Shown: positions 1-7,345, numbered from the stretch's first letter. The stretch: 9,497 nucleotides of DNA from CAZIVO01 sp964542765 (GCA_964542765.1 CAZIVO010000127.1:1-9497); one strand, 5' to 3'. Program-made: numbers and translations. The notes: generated by a model from the letters alone, not told the origin.

Positions 1-346
1 TGCCATTCAAGTCATTCAGGTTCTTTATGGCCGCGTTTACATCGTTGGGGCCGGCGCTGCTTTTGTCGAGTTTCTCCCCCAATGAGTCGATGCTGTCCTG
101 AAATTTCTCGATGCCCTCGATCAACCCGTCTTTATCCATCGCGGTAAGGCCGATGGACGGAATGGTGAGGCCGAAGTCATCGGTATCGCCGAAGCGAGTC
201 AGGAGGGCGGGGTTGATGAAGCCCGCCGAGGTGTAGTGAGACGATGCCACCCCGGTTCCACCCATGGCCCGGTTGCGCGAGTCGAGGAATTGCGCCGAGC
301 AGATCGTGGAGAGGAGAAGGACAGCTATCGTGATATGGAGCTTCAT
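1..346 (-). CDS. TraF-like exported protein, N-terminal part (3' end outside window)
   Basis: Reading leftward from an ATG at 346-344, an open frame of 115 codons runs off the left edge. Residues 1-18 are a typical signal peptide (MKLH, then a hydrophobic stretch ending CSA before Q19). Next comes a motif with residues SRNRAMGGTGVAS (23-35), then GFINPALL (42-49). An Arg-x-x-AMGG-x-GVA block followed by NPALL is what I know from the PF13729 'TraF, F plasmid transfer operon' family and from outer-membrane-barrel-like proteins related to it. Residues 73-115 look helical and charged. In bacteria outside conjugative plasmids these proteins are usually chromosomal, of unknown function, and probably outer-membrane associated; nothing here suggests conjugation. 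An upstream in-frame ATG at 357 is followed by a stop, so 346 is the first usable ATG. No Shine-Dalgarno is visible. The gene is divergent from the protease. Coding status is well supported; family is likely; function is unknown. Confidence 0.8.
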   Translation of the reverse strand, partial: MKLHITIAVLLLSTICSAQFLDSRNRAMGGTGVASSHYTSAGFINPALLTRFGDTDDFGLTIPSIGLTAMDKDGLIEGIEKFQDSIDSLGEKLDKSSAGPNDVNAAIKNLNDLNG

Positions 347-616
347 GATGGGGTCATCGTCAGAGGCGGGCCCTTTTGAGTCAATTGCGATCCGACGATG
401 TCTGCCTTCGAGCAGAGGCTCCCTCGTCTTCGCTGTTGGCGCATGTGGCAACTATTCTTTCCCCGGGAAGTTGTACGCCTTGCTACGGGCTTCTTGGCGA
501 GGCTTCGCCGGGATGATCGGGCGAGCAGTGAGGCCCGTGAGGGCACCATTTCTCGGCAAATGACCCCGGTATCGCTTAGACTGGGAGGCCTTACTGGCGG
601 ACTCAAATTTCCGAAG
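347..616. other. Divergent intergenic region between TraF-like gene and protease gene
   Basis: This 270-bp stretch separates two divergent genes and should hold both promoters. The protease frame is open back to an ATG at 398, but residues encoded by 398-616 are Arg-rich and low in signal-like character, and a good signal peptide starts only after 617, so I treat this stretch as noncoding. A minus-strand TTGACT-like box lies at 379-384, but a 17-bp spacing leads only to a poor -10 match. No convincing promoter or operator palindrome can be named. The one clear structure is the hairpin at 492-513. Confidence 0.55.
492..513 (+). other. RNA hairpin in presumed 5' leader of protease gene
   Basis: Bases 492-500 pair with 505-513 around a GGCT tetraloop: five perfect Watson-Crick pairs (GGCGA/TCGCC), then two G-U wobbles, then two more Watson-Crick pairs. 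The wobbles make it more stable as plus-strand RNA than as minus-strand RNA. It sits about 100 nt before the chosen protease start. There is no U-tract, so it is not a classic terminator. It may be a leader structure or chance in GC-rich DNA. Confidence 0.3.
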
Positions 617-1759
617 ATGAAGGCCATGACAAGCAGTCGACAAGAGCGTTTTGTGATCCGAGTCGGGTGGGCGAGCCTGGCGCTGATCTTCTGTAGCATT
701 TCCATTCAGGCAGCGCCGCAGAAGAATATTCCTGCGGGCAAGAGCTACGCTGCCTCATGGCGGGGGAAGAAGTCGGGTGGCACTGGCGTTGGCGCGTGCA
801 GCCTGATTGCGCCGTCCTGGATCATGACTGCGGGTCACGTTGCTTCCGTGAAGGCCAAGAGGCCTACCACCGTCGTGGTGACCGTGAAGTTTGGCGGTCA
901 AGGAAACACCCGTAAGGTGACGAGGGCCTGGCTGGTTCCCGAAGTGGATCTGGCGATCTGCAAGCTCGACAAGCCGGTCACCACGATCAAGCCGGTGGCG
1001 ATGCCGACCCTGACGATCAAAAAATCGCATGGTCGTTTTCCGTTCACCTTCGTGAGCAAGGGCCAGGGAGCCCTGAGGGTTTTTAATAATCGCTTTGCAA
1101 CGGGCACTGGCACGCAAATCAAACACGCCAAGGATGCCAATGGCCAGCGGCCGGGCAAGGCTGGCGATAGCGGTGGTGCTTGGGTGTTCGATATGCCACC
1201 GAACACCAACGACATCATGTTCGGTGTGATCCACGGTGGCGGCGTGGGTCCGCAGCCGGCATACAAGAAGGCTTGGATCAACCAGAAGATGGCACAATTC
1301 GGCACGGAAAAGGCCACCTGGATAGCCCTGCCGAACCTCAAGAAGTTGCCTCGTTACTTCCCCTATGGCAAGGGTCGTGGGGCGAAGCTGAAGATGTCGA
1401 ATGACATCGTCCAACTCCCTTGGATCGGCGAGCCCTTCATGGCCAAGCTCACCGGCGGCCCCGCGAGCAGCCCTGCCCTGTTGGCGCTGGGCAGTTCCAA
1501 GACGGCCTGGAAGGGGATCAAACTTCCATTCAACATCGGTCCACTGGGTGCTCCGAATTGCATGGTGCGATGCTCGCAGCAGATCCTGGCACCGACAACC
1601 CTGACCGTTAACGGCGCCAGAAACATAGTGATCACCGTGCCGAAGAACCCCTCCCTCAAAGGCAAGTCCTTCCACAGTCAATGGCTGGTCATGGACCCCA
1701 ACATCAACAAGCTTGGGCTGGTGACCTCGAATGGTATCACGATGGTCGTCGGCGGCTGA
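617..1759 (+). CDS. Secreted trypsin-like serine protease with C-terminal beta-sandwich module
   Basis: A 380-residue exported endopeptidase of the chymotrypsin/trypsin fold. The start at 617 is chosen because a signal peptide follows directly (charged residues to R15, hydrophobic core 16-31, likely cut near QAA at 31-33); ATG 626 is an equally possible start, and an ATG at 398 would add 73 unconvincing residues. The catalytic triad is complete: H74 in TAGH, D111 in EVDLAICKL and S185 in GDSGGAW. Unlike eukaryotic trypsins it has few cysteines (C61 and C115 in the protease domain), so classical disulfides are mostly absent. Residues about 245-260 form a basic Gly/Lys-rich linker. Residues about 262-380 form a separate module with landmarks LPF (303-305), GAPNC (311-315), VPKNP (341-345), QW (355-356) and SNG (371-373), recurring in exported planctomycete proteins and probably a surface or secretion domain. 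Substrate is unknown; protease activity is a strong prediction. Confidence 0.88.
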   Translation: MKAMTSSRQERFVIRVGWASLALIFCSISIQAAPQKNIPAGKSYAASWRGKKSGGTGVGACSLIAPSWIMTAGHVASVKAKRPTTVVVTVKFGGQGNTRKVTRAWLVPEVDLAICKLDKPVTTIKPVAMPTLTIKKSHGRFPFTFVSKGQGALRVFNNRFATGTGTQIKHAKDANGQRPGKAGDSGGAWVFDMPPNTNDIMFGVIHGGGVGPQPAYKKAWINQKMAQFGTEKATWIALPNLKKLPRYFPYGKGRGAKLKMSNDIVQLPWIGEPFMAKLTGGPASSPALLALGSSKTAWKGIKLPFNIGPLGAPNCMVRCSQQILAPTTLTVNGARNIVITVPKNPSLKGKSFHSQWLVMDPNINKLGLVTSNGITMVVGG

Positions 1760-1920
1760 CGGGATGGTCGAGGGGTGAGCGAGCCCTTCGCCGTCGCTTC
1801 TCGGTGAGATCTGACTCCCGCGGACCGTGAGGGTGCCCGCGAGTAGGGGCCCTTGGCCGACTTCGTGGCCGGTTGGGGTTTTCACTGGTTCCATCGGCTC
1901 CGATCAGCGAGTGTTTTCGC
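1760..1920. other. GC-rich spacer between protease and sulfatase genes
   Basis: This 161-bp spacer separates two co-directional genes. It contains several short inverted repeats, the best at 1819-1841, and a short GGGGCCC palindrome at 1846-1852. No T-rich tract follows any stem, so a canonical intrinsic terminator is not supported. No recognisable promoter boxes or Shine-Dalgarno sequence are seen immediately before the sulfatase ATG at 1921. The gap is long enough for the sulfatase to have its own promoter. Confidence 0.45.
1819..1841 (+). other. Imperfect hairpin, possible terminator or leader structure
   Basis: CGCGG at 1819-1823 pairs with CCGCG at 1837-1841. An inner ACC (1824-1826) pairs with GGT (1832-1834) across a five-base loop, leaving a two-base bulge at 1835-1836. 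It lies 60 bp after the protease stop. No poly-T follows, so a terminator role is only a guess. Confidence 0.25.
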
Positions 1921-3264
1921 ATGCGTGCCTTCCTGATGGGTCTGGTCTTGGTCGCATCGGCGGTCGCTCAGAAGCCGAATGTGGTCATCCTCTTCACCGA
2001 TGACCAGGGGACGCTCGATGCCAACTGCTACGGATCGACGGATCTGCATACTCTCAACATCGATCGACTGGCCGCCGCCGGTGTCCGATTCACGCAGGCC
2101 TATGCTCACAAGGTTTGCTGCCCTTCCCGCGCTGCTCTTTTGACGGGGAGGCACCCTCAGCGCGGTGGCGTCAATCACTGGACGCAAGGAGACATGAACG
2201 GTGCCGATGGTATCAACATGGCGCTGGAAGAGGTGACCATCGCCGAGGCTCTCAAGGCCGAGGGTTACCGTACCGCCTTGTTCGGCAAGTGGCATCTCGG
2301 TGCGCATCGTGACTTCGGCCCCAAGAAGCAGGGCTTCGATGAGTTCTTCGGCATCCGCGATGGCTTCATCGACAACTACAACCACCACTTCTTGCATGGA
2401 TCTGGATACCACGACCTCTACGAGGGGACGACGGAGGTGCAGGCCGAGGGTCAGTATTTCCCGGAGATGATGGTTTCGCGATCGCTCGAGTTTCTCGAGC
2501 GCAACAAGGACCGCCCTTTCTTTCTCTACGTTGCCTTCAATATCCCGCACTATCCCGAGCAAGCGCTGGCGAGGCACGAGAAGCTCTACGAGGACATGCC
2601 CTTGCCGCGTCGGCCCTATGCGGCATTCGTCACCACAACTGATCATTACATCGGCAAGGTCCTCGACAAGATCGAGGAGTTGGGACTCCGGGAGGACACG
2701 ATCATCATCTTCATGAGCGACAACGGTCACTCCATGGAGAGCAGTAACCGGATCCGTGTCGATGATCACAAGAGCGGTTACCCCAAGGACCATTTCTATG
2801 GGGCGCATGGTGGCGGCAATACCGGCAAGTGGATCGGGCACAAGGGGAAGTTTCTCGAGGGTGGTGTGCGGGTGCCGGCGATCATCAGTTACCCAGGTGT
2901 CTTGCCGGCAGGAGAGGTGCGACACCAGGCCGTGACCGTCATGGACTGGTTTCCGACGATCTTGGATCTCACTGGCACGAAGGCTCTTGATGCGGCGCTC
3001 GACGGTCACAGCCTGAGGAGGGTAATCGGCGATGCGGAGGCTCCTTCACCGCATGCCGTGCTGCACTTTCAGTGGCACAAGGAATGGGCCGTGCGCGAGG
3101 GTGATTGGAAACTCATCGGCCATGATGATCGCCGCAAGATCTCGCTCCACCATCTCGGCGAAGAGAAACCAGAAGTCAAAGATCATGCCGAGGATCACCC
3201 AAAGGTCGTTGCTCGCCTGAGAAAGCTGCATGAAGCCTGGGCCGAGAACGTCTTCGGGAACTGA
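1921..3264 (+). CDS. Exported S1-family sulfatase (arylsulfatase-like), sulfatase A
   Basis: A 447-residue sulfate-ester hydrolase of the alkaline phosphatase superfamily (SulfAtlas S1). The start at ATG 1921 gives a compact signal peptide (residues 1-17, MRAFLMGL to VAQ); an in-frame extension to 1873 would bury it. Metal ligands D27 and D28 lie in TDDQG. The maturation motif is CCPSR (66-70), so C66 should become formylglycine, with R70 stabilising it. Other active-site residues are K123 and H125 in GKWHLG, H210 in NIPHYP, D267 and N268 in MSDNG, and a Lys (303, 308 or 310) before EGGVRVP (313-319). All expected catalytic positions are therefore present. The end, with a WKL segment and a helical tail, is complete. 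It needs a formylglycine-generating enzyme or anaerobic maturase, not in this window. The substrate is unknown; sulfated polysaccharide is the usual inference in Planctomycetota. No Shine-Dalgarno is visible. It is convergent with sulfatase B, 52 bp away. Confidence 0.95.
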   Translation: MRAFLMGLVLVASAVAQKPNVVILFTDDQGTLDANCYGSTDLHTLNIDRLAAAGVRFTQAYAHKVCCPSRAALLTGRHPQRGGVNHWTQGDMNGADGINMALEEVTIAEALKAEGYRTALFGKWHLGAHRDFGPKKQGFDEFFGIRDGFIDNYNHHFLHGSGYHDLYEGTTEVQAEGQYFPEMMVSRSLEFLERNKDRPFFLYVAFNIPHYPEQALARHEKLYEDMPLPRRPYAAFVTTTDHYIGKVLDKIEELGLREDTIIIFMSDNGHSMESSNRIRVDDHKSGYPKDHFYGAHGGGNTGKWIGHKGKFLEGGVRVPAIISYPGVLPAGEVRHQAVTVMDWFPTILDLTGTKALDAALDGHSLRRVIGDAEAPSPHAVLHFQWHKEWAVREGDWKLIGHDDRRKISLHHLGEEKPEVKDHAEDHPKVVARLRKLHEAWAENVFGN

Positions 3265-3316
3265 TCGGATCGAGTGCGGCTGAGGGTCGGGTTAGGCCGG
3301 AGAGTTTCTCAGAGGG

Positions 3317-4651
3317 TCACTTCTTCTTGCGCTTCTTCGGCTTCGCCGCGCCGAAGCTCGTCTTTGCGTCGAAGCGCTCGTCCTCGATGGCGATTTCGCG
3401 TCGCATGCTTGCCAGGGCCTTTCCGAGTGCATCGAAGGCATCTCGCGCTTCTTGACTGCACTGGGAGGGGTCGATGGGATGTTTGTGCTGGGGATCTGCG
3501 AGGAAATCGAAGAAGCGCCCACCCTCGTAGAGCTTGTAGCGTGTATCGCGAACGAAGTGTGACGCTTGCCCTCGCTTCTTGCCGTAGTAACACAGGTAGG
3601 CCCAGTCGCGCGGTTTGTGGTTGGCGTCACCACGCAGGCGGCCGGCGAAACTGTGGCCGTCGATGGTGATGCCTCCGGGCAAAGAGGTTCCTGCCAGCTC
3701 GACGAGGCTGGGCAGGAAGTCCGAGAAGTCGATGGGGTCGTCGAACACCTTGCCGCGAACGCCGCCTGCCGGCCAGTAAGCGACCAGCGGGACGCGCGAA
3801 CCGGTCTCGTTGGCGTTGCTCCCCTTGCCGCCAGGCCAGGGTTGGCCATCGACGGTGCCATTCTGGATGCTTCTGCCGGTGCCATTGTCTCCGGTGAAGA
3901 GGAGCAGGGTGTTCTCGGCGATGCCCAGGTCGACGAGGTGGTCGCGGATACGGCCGACGATCTTGTCGGTGTAGGCGACCATGTCCGCGAAGTATTCCTC
4001 GCCGGACTTCTTGCCTTCACCGGAATCGGGTGTGGCGACGAATGGACTGTGGGTCAGGATCATCGGGTAATAGCAGAAGAAAGGTTCTTCCTTGTGCCTG
4101 CTGATGAAGTCGAGCATGAAGTTGGAGACGACGTCGGGGCCGTATTCACCCTTCTTGCCGGGGAGAACCTCGCCGTTGCGAATGAGTTCACCGACATTGC
4201 CGAACCGTGGCCCTTTGTTCTCCAGCCACCACAAGCAGTACTCGTCGAAACCGAAGTGATCGATGAGCTTTCGGTCGCGGCCGAGTTGCCACTTGCCGAC
4301 GATGCAGGTCGCGTAGCCGGCCTTGCGCATGACCTGGCCGAAGGTCTTCTCGTCCGGGTCGAGGAGGCCGAATGCCTTGTAGTTCCGGAAGTTGTAACGA
4401 CCGGTCATGATCTTCACCCGCGATGGTGTGCACAGAGGTTGGGCGACGCAATTGGTGAAGCGCAAACCCTGTGCTGCGAGTTCATCGAGGACCGGTGTGC
4501 GGTAGGGGGCGCCATCGTTGGCGCTGAGGCACTCGTAGCCGAGATCATCGGCCATCATCAAGACGATGTTGGGCCGATCCTGCGCGTTCACTGCTGTTGC
4601 GCAGGCCATCAAAAGAGCGGCGGCAATGAGCGTCATCATGGATCGGTTCAT
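3317..4651 (-). CDS. Exported S1-family sulfatase with GKWQ motif and Lys-rich tail, sulfatase B
   Basis: A 444-residue exported sulfatase. The signal peptide covers residues 1-23 (MNRSMMTL, hydrophobic core, cut after VNA before QD). D35 and D36 are metal ligands in MADDLG; CTPSR (74-78) is the formylglycine motif with C74 converted; K120 is in GKWQLG; H201 is in THSP; D255 and N256 are in TGDNG; K276 precedes the SRVP segment (285-288). The normally conserved His two residues after K120 is Gln122, so the hydrolysis chemistry or substrate may differ from sulfatase A. The C-terminus ends KPKKRKKK (437-444), a strongly basic tail that could bind polyanions or the cell surface. An AGAAGAA box at 4657-4663, 5 nt before the ATG, is a weak ribosome site. 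The gene starts 19 bp after the stop of the modular protein, suggesting one transcript. It is not a close copy of sulfatase A. Sulfatase family membership is firm; substrate is unknown. Confidence 0.94.
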   Translation of the reverse strand: MNRSMMTLIAAALLMACATAVNAQDRPNIVLMMADDLGYECLSANDGAPYRTPVLDELAAQGLRFTNCVAQPLCTPSRVKIMTGRYNFRNYKAFGLLDPDEKTFGQVMRKAGYATCIVGKWQLGRDRKLIDHFGFDEYCLWWLENKGPRFGNVGELIRNGEVLPGKKGEYGPDVVSNFMLDFISRHKEEPFFCYYPMILTHSPFVATPDSGEGKKSGEEYFADMVAYTDKIVGRIRDHLVDLGIAENTLLLFTGDNGTGRSIQNGTVDGQPWPGGKGSNANETGSRVPLVAYWPAGGVRGKVFDDPIDFSDFLPSLVELAGTSLPGGITIDGHSFAGRLRGDANHKPRDWAYLCYYGKKRGQASHFVRDTRYKLYEGGRFFDFLADPQHKHPIDPSQCSQEARDAFDALGKALASMRREIAIEDERFDAKTSFGAAKPKKRKKK

Positions 4652-4656
4652 GCGTG

Positions 4657-4663
4657 TTCTTCT
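4657..4663 (-). promoter_or_regulatory. Weak Shine-Dalgarno-like site for sulfatase B
   Basis: On the minus strand, AGAAGAA lies 5 nt before the ATG at 4651. A GGAG lies further upstream (4666-4669), directly after the stop codon of the preceding gene, which would suit translational coupling. This is the main local support for choosing the 4651 start. Confidence 0.35.
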
Positions 4664-4670
4664 GGCTCCA

Positions 4671-7175
4671 TCACCGCTTTCGCAGTTCTCTCGCCTGCTC
4701 GATCATGCTCTCGATCGAGTCCAGAAGGTCATTGTTGACGATGACTTCTACCCCGGACTCCTTTGTTTTCCGGGTCACAGAAATTTCTGGTTGATGGTGC
4801 TGAACGGGTATCGAGGTCGGTTGGTAGTCGCCGTCGCCACGCGCGAGGACCACCTGCAAGATCAGCTTGTGCTTACCAAAGTTTTCTGCCGTGGCTGTGG
4901 CCTTGCCATCAACGATGACCTTGGTCCTGGGTTCGTTCCAGATGGGCAGGTCATTGGGATTCCGGACGGCTTCCAAGCCAACCTGTAAGCGTGCGTCCTT
5001 GGGAATATTCAGCTTGCCGCGCACGGTGATGGGTATCGGGATCAGGGGCTTCAGGACCGCTCGAATCTTGCCCTTGGCCTTCTTGATGATGGTGCGGCCA
5101 TAGCCCTTGGCCTTGACCTCGGCGATGTAACTCAACTTCTTGGAGATCAGATGCCGGAAAGGCTTTCCCTTTTCGATGACCCCCGAGGTTCCTGACCAAC
5201 CGCCTCCTTCTGTTTGGTGATAGAGGCTTACTTCCCCGTCCTTGATGGACTGCCCTGTTTCGTCCACAGCCTCGATCTCCAGGGTGTCGATGTATGGCAT
5301 CCAATCGAGATCTTGCACCCGAGGATCCTTGAGGGCCTCTCCTTCCTTGACGTGGAGATCCTCGACCATGTGGAGTGCGCCGGAGTCTCCGCTCAAGGAG
5401 AGCGAGTAACGTCCGGGCGCCAGATCGGAGATCGTGATCTTGCCGGATTTCGGTATCCAGACGTGCTTTTGCTCTCCTTGACCTTCCAGCCGCAGATAGA
5501 TATTCCCGTCGTGCGGGGGATTCTTCACGCTGGCCAGGATCGATCCCGCTTGCTCGAGAACGATCTTCACGTCCTTGTCGCCGACTCCAAAATCGAGTGT
5601 CGATGCGAGGCACCATCCCTTCAACCTGATCTCGAAGGGGGGAATTTCCCCGGAGAGATGGCGGATCTCGAAGCGACCCTGTGCATCGGTCTTCTTGCTG
5701 AATCCCGTATATTTTCGGCTGCCGGAACTGCTTCTCGAACTCCTCGAGAACATTCCGGAGGCTTCGATCAGAACGCCTGACAAGGGCTTGCCATCCGGAT
5801 CGACGACCGTTCCTGCGAGCACAATGGGCTCCTTCTCGAGGCGGATGTCGCCAAGGTCTTGAGATCGTGAAGGGCGCTCCCTGAAGGTCTTCTGTGCCCC
5901 TGCCGGGTTTCGATCCCGTCGTAGCAGATACAGTTCGATGTTGTGGTCGTCTCCGAAGTGTTCCTGGATGATCAGCTTCAATCGTCCCGCACCGTCGGTT
6001 TTCATTGCCCTCACGTCTGCCCGCTCCGGGTTGACGAAAGCTACGGACACGGTTTCGTTTGTGATGGGCTTGCCATCCGTGTCGACCAGGCGAACGGAAA
6101 TAGCGGGAGTTGCGATGTCCTCGGTTGACGTGGTGGTGAGGACTTTCAACTCTCGCGCGCGGGTGGGTCCCTGGCTGCGGGTTTTGATGTTTTCCCCGGT
6201 CGTGGTCACCAAGGTCACTTCGTACTCATGGTTGAGTGCGACGCAGGGAAAGGTGGCGCCGTTCGGCTCTACCACTGCTGCGGTGAAGGTGCCCTCACTC
6301 CATTTCACGGTAAAAGGGTCGATGAGTCGTACCGAAGCGCTTTGAACATTGGCTGCGGGACGACCATCTTCGAGGTAGTGGAACACCTTGATCTGTCCGT
6401 AGGCGGGCACTTCGAATCTGATGATTTCACCATCATGCTCTTTTGGGTTCAGAGGTTGGGAGATTCGTTCTTTGCCTGCGAACAGGACGCCTAGCCGTAT
6501 CTTGCTGGTGGCGATGACGGAGATGACTTTTGGTACATAGGCCATGCCGTCTCGGTCGGTCCAGGCGATCGGAGAACTGGACTGGCCGAAGCGAGAGGGA
6601 TCGAAAAAGTTATTCATTACAGCGATGGGAATGCCCCTGGCTGGCTTCTTCTCCTCATCGATGACATGAACAATGATTTCGTCGAGAGGCTTGATCTCAA
6701 GATCGATCTCGGTTGCTCCGCGCCGAGACCGTTTGGTGGCGGCACGACGGTTTGAAACAGCAACGATGATGTTCGATTCCGCATTGGGGATCACCACCGT
6801 TCCATCCTTTCTCGTGACATAGCGGGTGGCGTGGCGGCCGCTGAAGGCGAGCATCATCCAGAGCCAGTTCATGCCATACTTTTGGCCGAGTTCCTTGCGT
6901 GTGCGCTGCGACTCCTTGCTCAGGAGGGCCTTGTTAGAGAAGGCTGCAATGGAGGCGCCGGCGACGGGTTGGTCTTTTTCATCGAAAACAGTGATGGTGA
7001 GACCGTCAGTGATCGGGCTTGCTTGCTGAAGGCGTTCGATGGCGACGATGGGGTCGACTTGTAGTCCGGCTGCGCCTCGTCCGCTATCGCGACGCACGAC
7101 CTGTCCCCAGGCGGATGCCGCGATGGCGATGACGCATACCATGGCGGAAACTCGTATCCTTTGAGCTCTCTGCAT
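4671..7175 (-). CDS. Large exported protein with repeated carboxypeptidase-regulatory-like (Ig-like) modules
   Basis: An 834-residue exported protein. The start at 7175 gives a signal peptide (MQRAQRIRVS, hydrophobic 11-22, cut near AWG/Q25); the frame remains open upstream into the gap, but a GAGGAA box 11 nt before this ATG favours it (ATG 7142 is an alternative). At least five modules show the beta-strand pattern of CarboxypepD_reg/CNA-B-like domains, a V-D-x-x-x-x-P/G-(I/V) turn: about 58-80 (TVFDEKDQPVAG), 166-187 (HVIDEEKKPARG), 359-381 (RLVDTDGKPITN), 451-540 (TVVDPDGKPLSG, then TDAQGRFEI), and 631-651 (EAVDETGQSIKD). The last 20 residues form a charged amphipathic helix. No catalytic motif or transmembrane anchor is seen, so a structural, binding or scaffold role outside the inner membrane is likely. 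It precedes sulfatase B by 19 bp, so the two are probably co-transcribed. No specific function can be named. Confidence 0.88.
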   Translation of the reverse strand: MQRAQRIRVSAMVCVIAIAASAWGQVVRRDSGRGAAGLQVDPIVAIERLQQASPITDGLTITVFDEKDQPVAGASIAAFSNKALLSKESQRTRKELGQKYGMNWLWMMLAFSGRHATRYVTRKDGTVVIPNAESNIIVAVSNRRAATKRSRRGATEIDLEIKPLDEIIVHVIDEEKKPARGIPIAVMNNFFDPSRFGQSSSPIAWTDRDGMAYVPKVISVIATSKIRLGVLFAGKERISQPLNPKEHDGEIIRFEVPAYGQIKVFHYLEDGRPAANVQSASVRLIDPFTVKWSEGTFTAAVVEPNGATFPCVALNHEYEVTLVTTTGENIKTRSQGPTRARELKVLTTTSTEDIATPAISVRLVDTDGKPITNETVSVAFVNPERADVRAMKTDGAGRLKLIIQEHFGDDHNIELYLLRRDRNPAGAQKTFRERPSRSQDLGDIRLEKEPIVLAGTVVDPDGKPLSGVLIEASGMFSRSSRSSSGSRKYTGFSKKTDAQGRFEIRHLSGEIPPFEIRLKGWCLASTLDFGVGDKDVKIVLEQAGSILASVKNPPHDGNIYLRLEGQGEQKHVWIPKSGKITISDLAPGRYSLSLSGDSGALHMVEDLHVKEGEALKDPRVQDLDWMPYIDTLEIEAVDETGQSIKDGEVSLYHQTEGGGWSGTSGVIEKGKPFRHLISKKLSYIAEVKAKGYGRTIIKKAKGKIRAVLKPLIPIPITVRGKLNIPKDARLQVGLEAVRNPNDLPIWNEPRTKVIVDGKATATAENFGKHKLILQVVLARGDGDYQPTSIPVQHHQPEISVTRKTKESGVEVIVNNDLLDSIESMIEQARELRKR

Positions 7176-7186
7176 TTCAGATGTTG

Positions 7187-7192
7187 TTCCTC
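7187..7192 (-). promoter_or_regulatory. Possible ribosome binding site for the modular protein
   Basis: On the minus strand, GAGGAA is separated by 11 nt from the ATG at 7175. The spacing is slightly long, but this is the best Shine-Dalgarno match in the window and supports starting translation at 7175 and not in the gap. Confidence 0.4.
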
Positions 7193-7245
7193 GGGCCGGG
7201 GATGGGCGGAAAGATATTGTCCTTTTGTCCCGGTGCGATGGGGGG

Positions 7246-7345
7246 NNNNNNNNNNNNNNNNNNNNNNNNNNNNNNNNNNNNNNNNNNNNNNNNNNNNNNN
7301 NNNNNNNNNNNNNNNNNNNNNNNNNNNNNNNNNNNNNNNNNNNNN
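7246..7345. other. Assembly gap of exactly 100 N
   Basis: One hundred consecutive N separate two contigs. One hundred is a common placeholder length, so the true distance is unknown. The missing DNA must include the start and signal peptide of the beta-helix gene and probably most of the divergent promoter region shared with the modular-protein gene. Order and orientation of the two sides depend on scaffolding. Confidence 0.98.

Noticed and set aside
379..384. TTGACT-like -35 box on the minus strand upstream of the TraF-like gene
   Set aside because: At 17-bp spacing the -10 position reads GACGAT, a poor match, and the start point would fall almost on the ATG; planctomycete promoters are too poorly defined to call it.
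398..616. N-terminal extension of the protease to ATG 398
   Set aside because: The extra 73 residues are Arg-rich and would bury the signal peptide that begins after 617.
755..1894. A 379-codon open frame on the minus strand opposite the protease gene
   Set aside because: It lies antisense to a gene with an intact catalytic triad, is rich in Arg/His/Gly without domain signals, and is what high-GC codon use produces on the opposite strand.
1882..3009. A 375-codon minus-strand open frame opposite sulfatase A
   Set aside because: Antisense to a complete sulfatase with all motifs; low-complexity Val/Leu/Arg composition and no recognisable domain.
3265..3316. Possible bidirectional terminator between the convergent sulfatases
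   Set aside because: Only a four-base stem (GAGA/TCTC at 3300-3310) with no flanking T-tract; not enough to call.
3566..4738. A 390-codon plus-strand open frame opposite sulfatase B
   Set aside because: Antisense shadow; Val/Ala/Glu/Asp-rich translation mirrors the codons of the real sulfatase, and it crosses the sulfatase B start and the neighbouring gene.
7181..7245. Start of the beta-helix gene left of the gap (for example ATG at 7181)
   Set aside because: The frame is open through the Ns only because N cannot encode a stop; the visible left part has no charged N-terminus of a signal peptide and overlaps the leader of the divergent gene.
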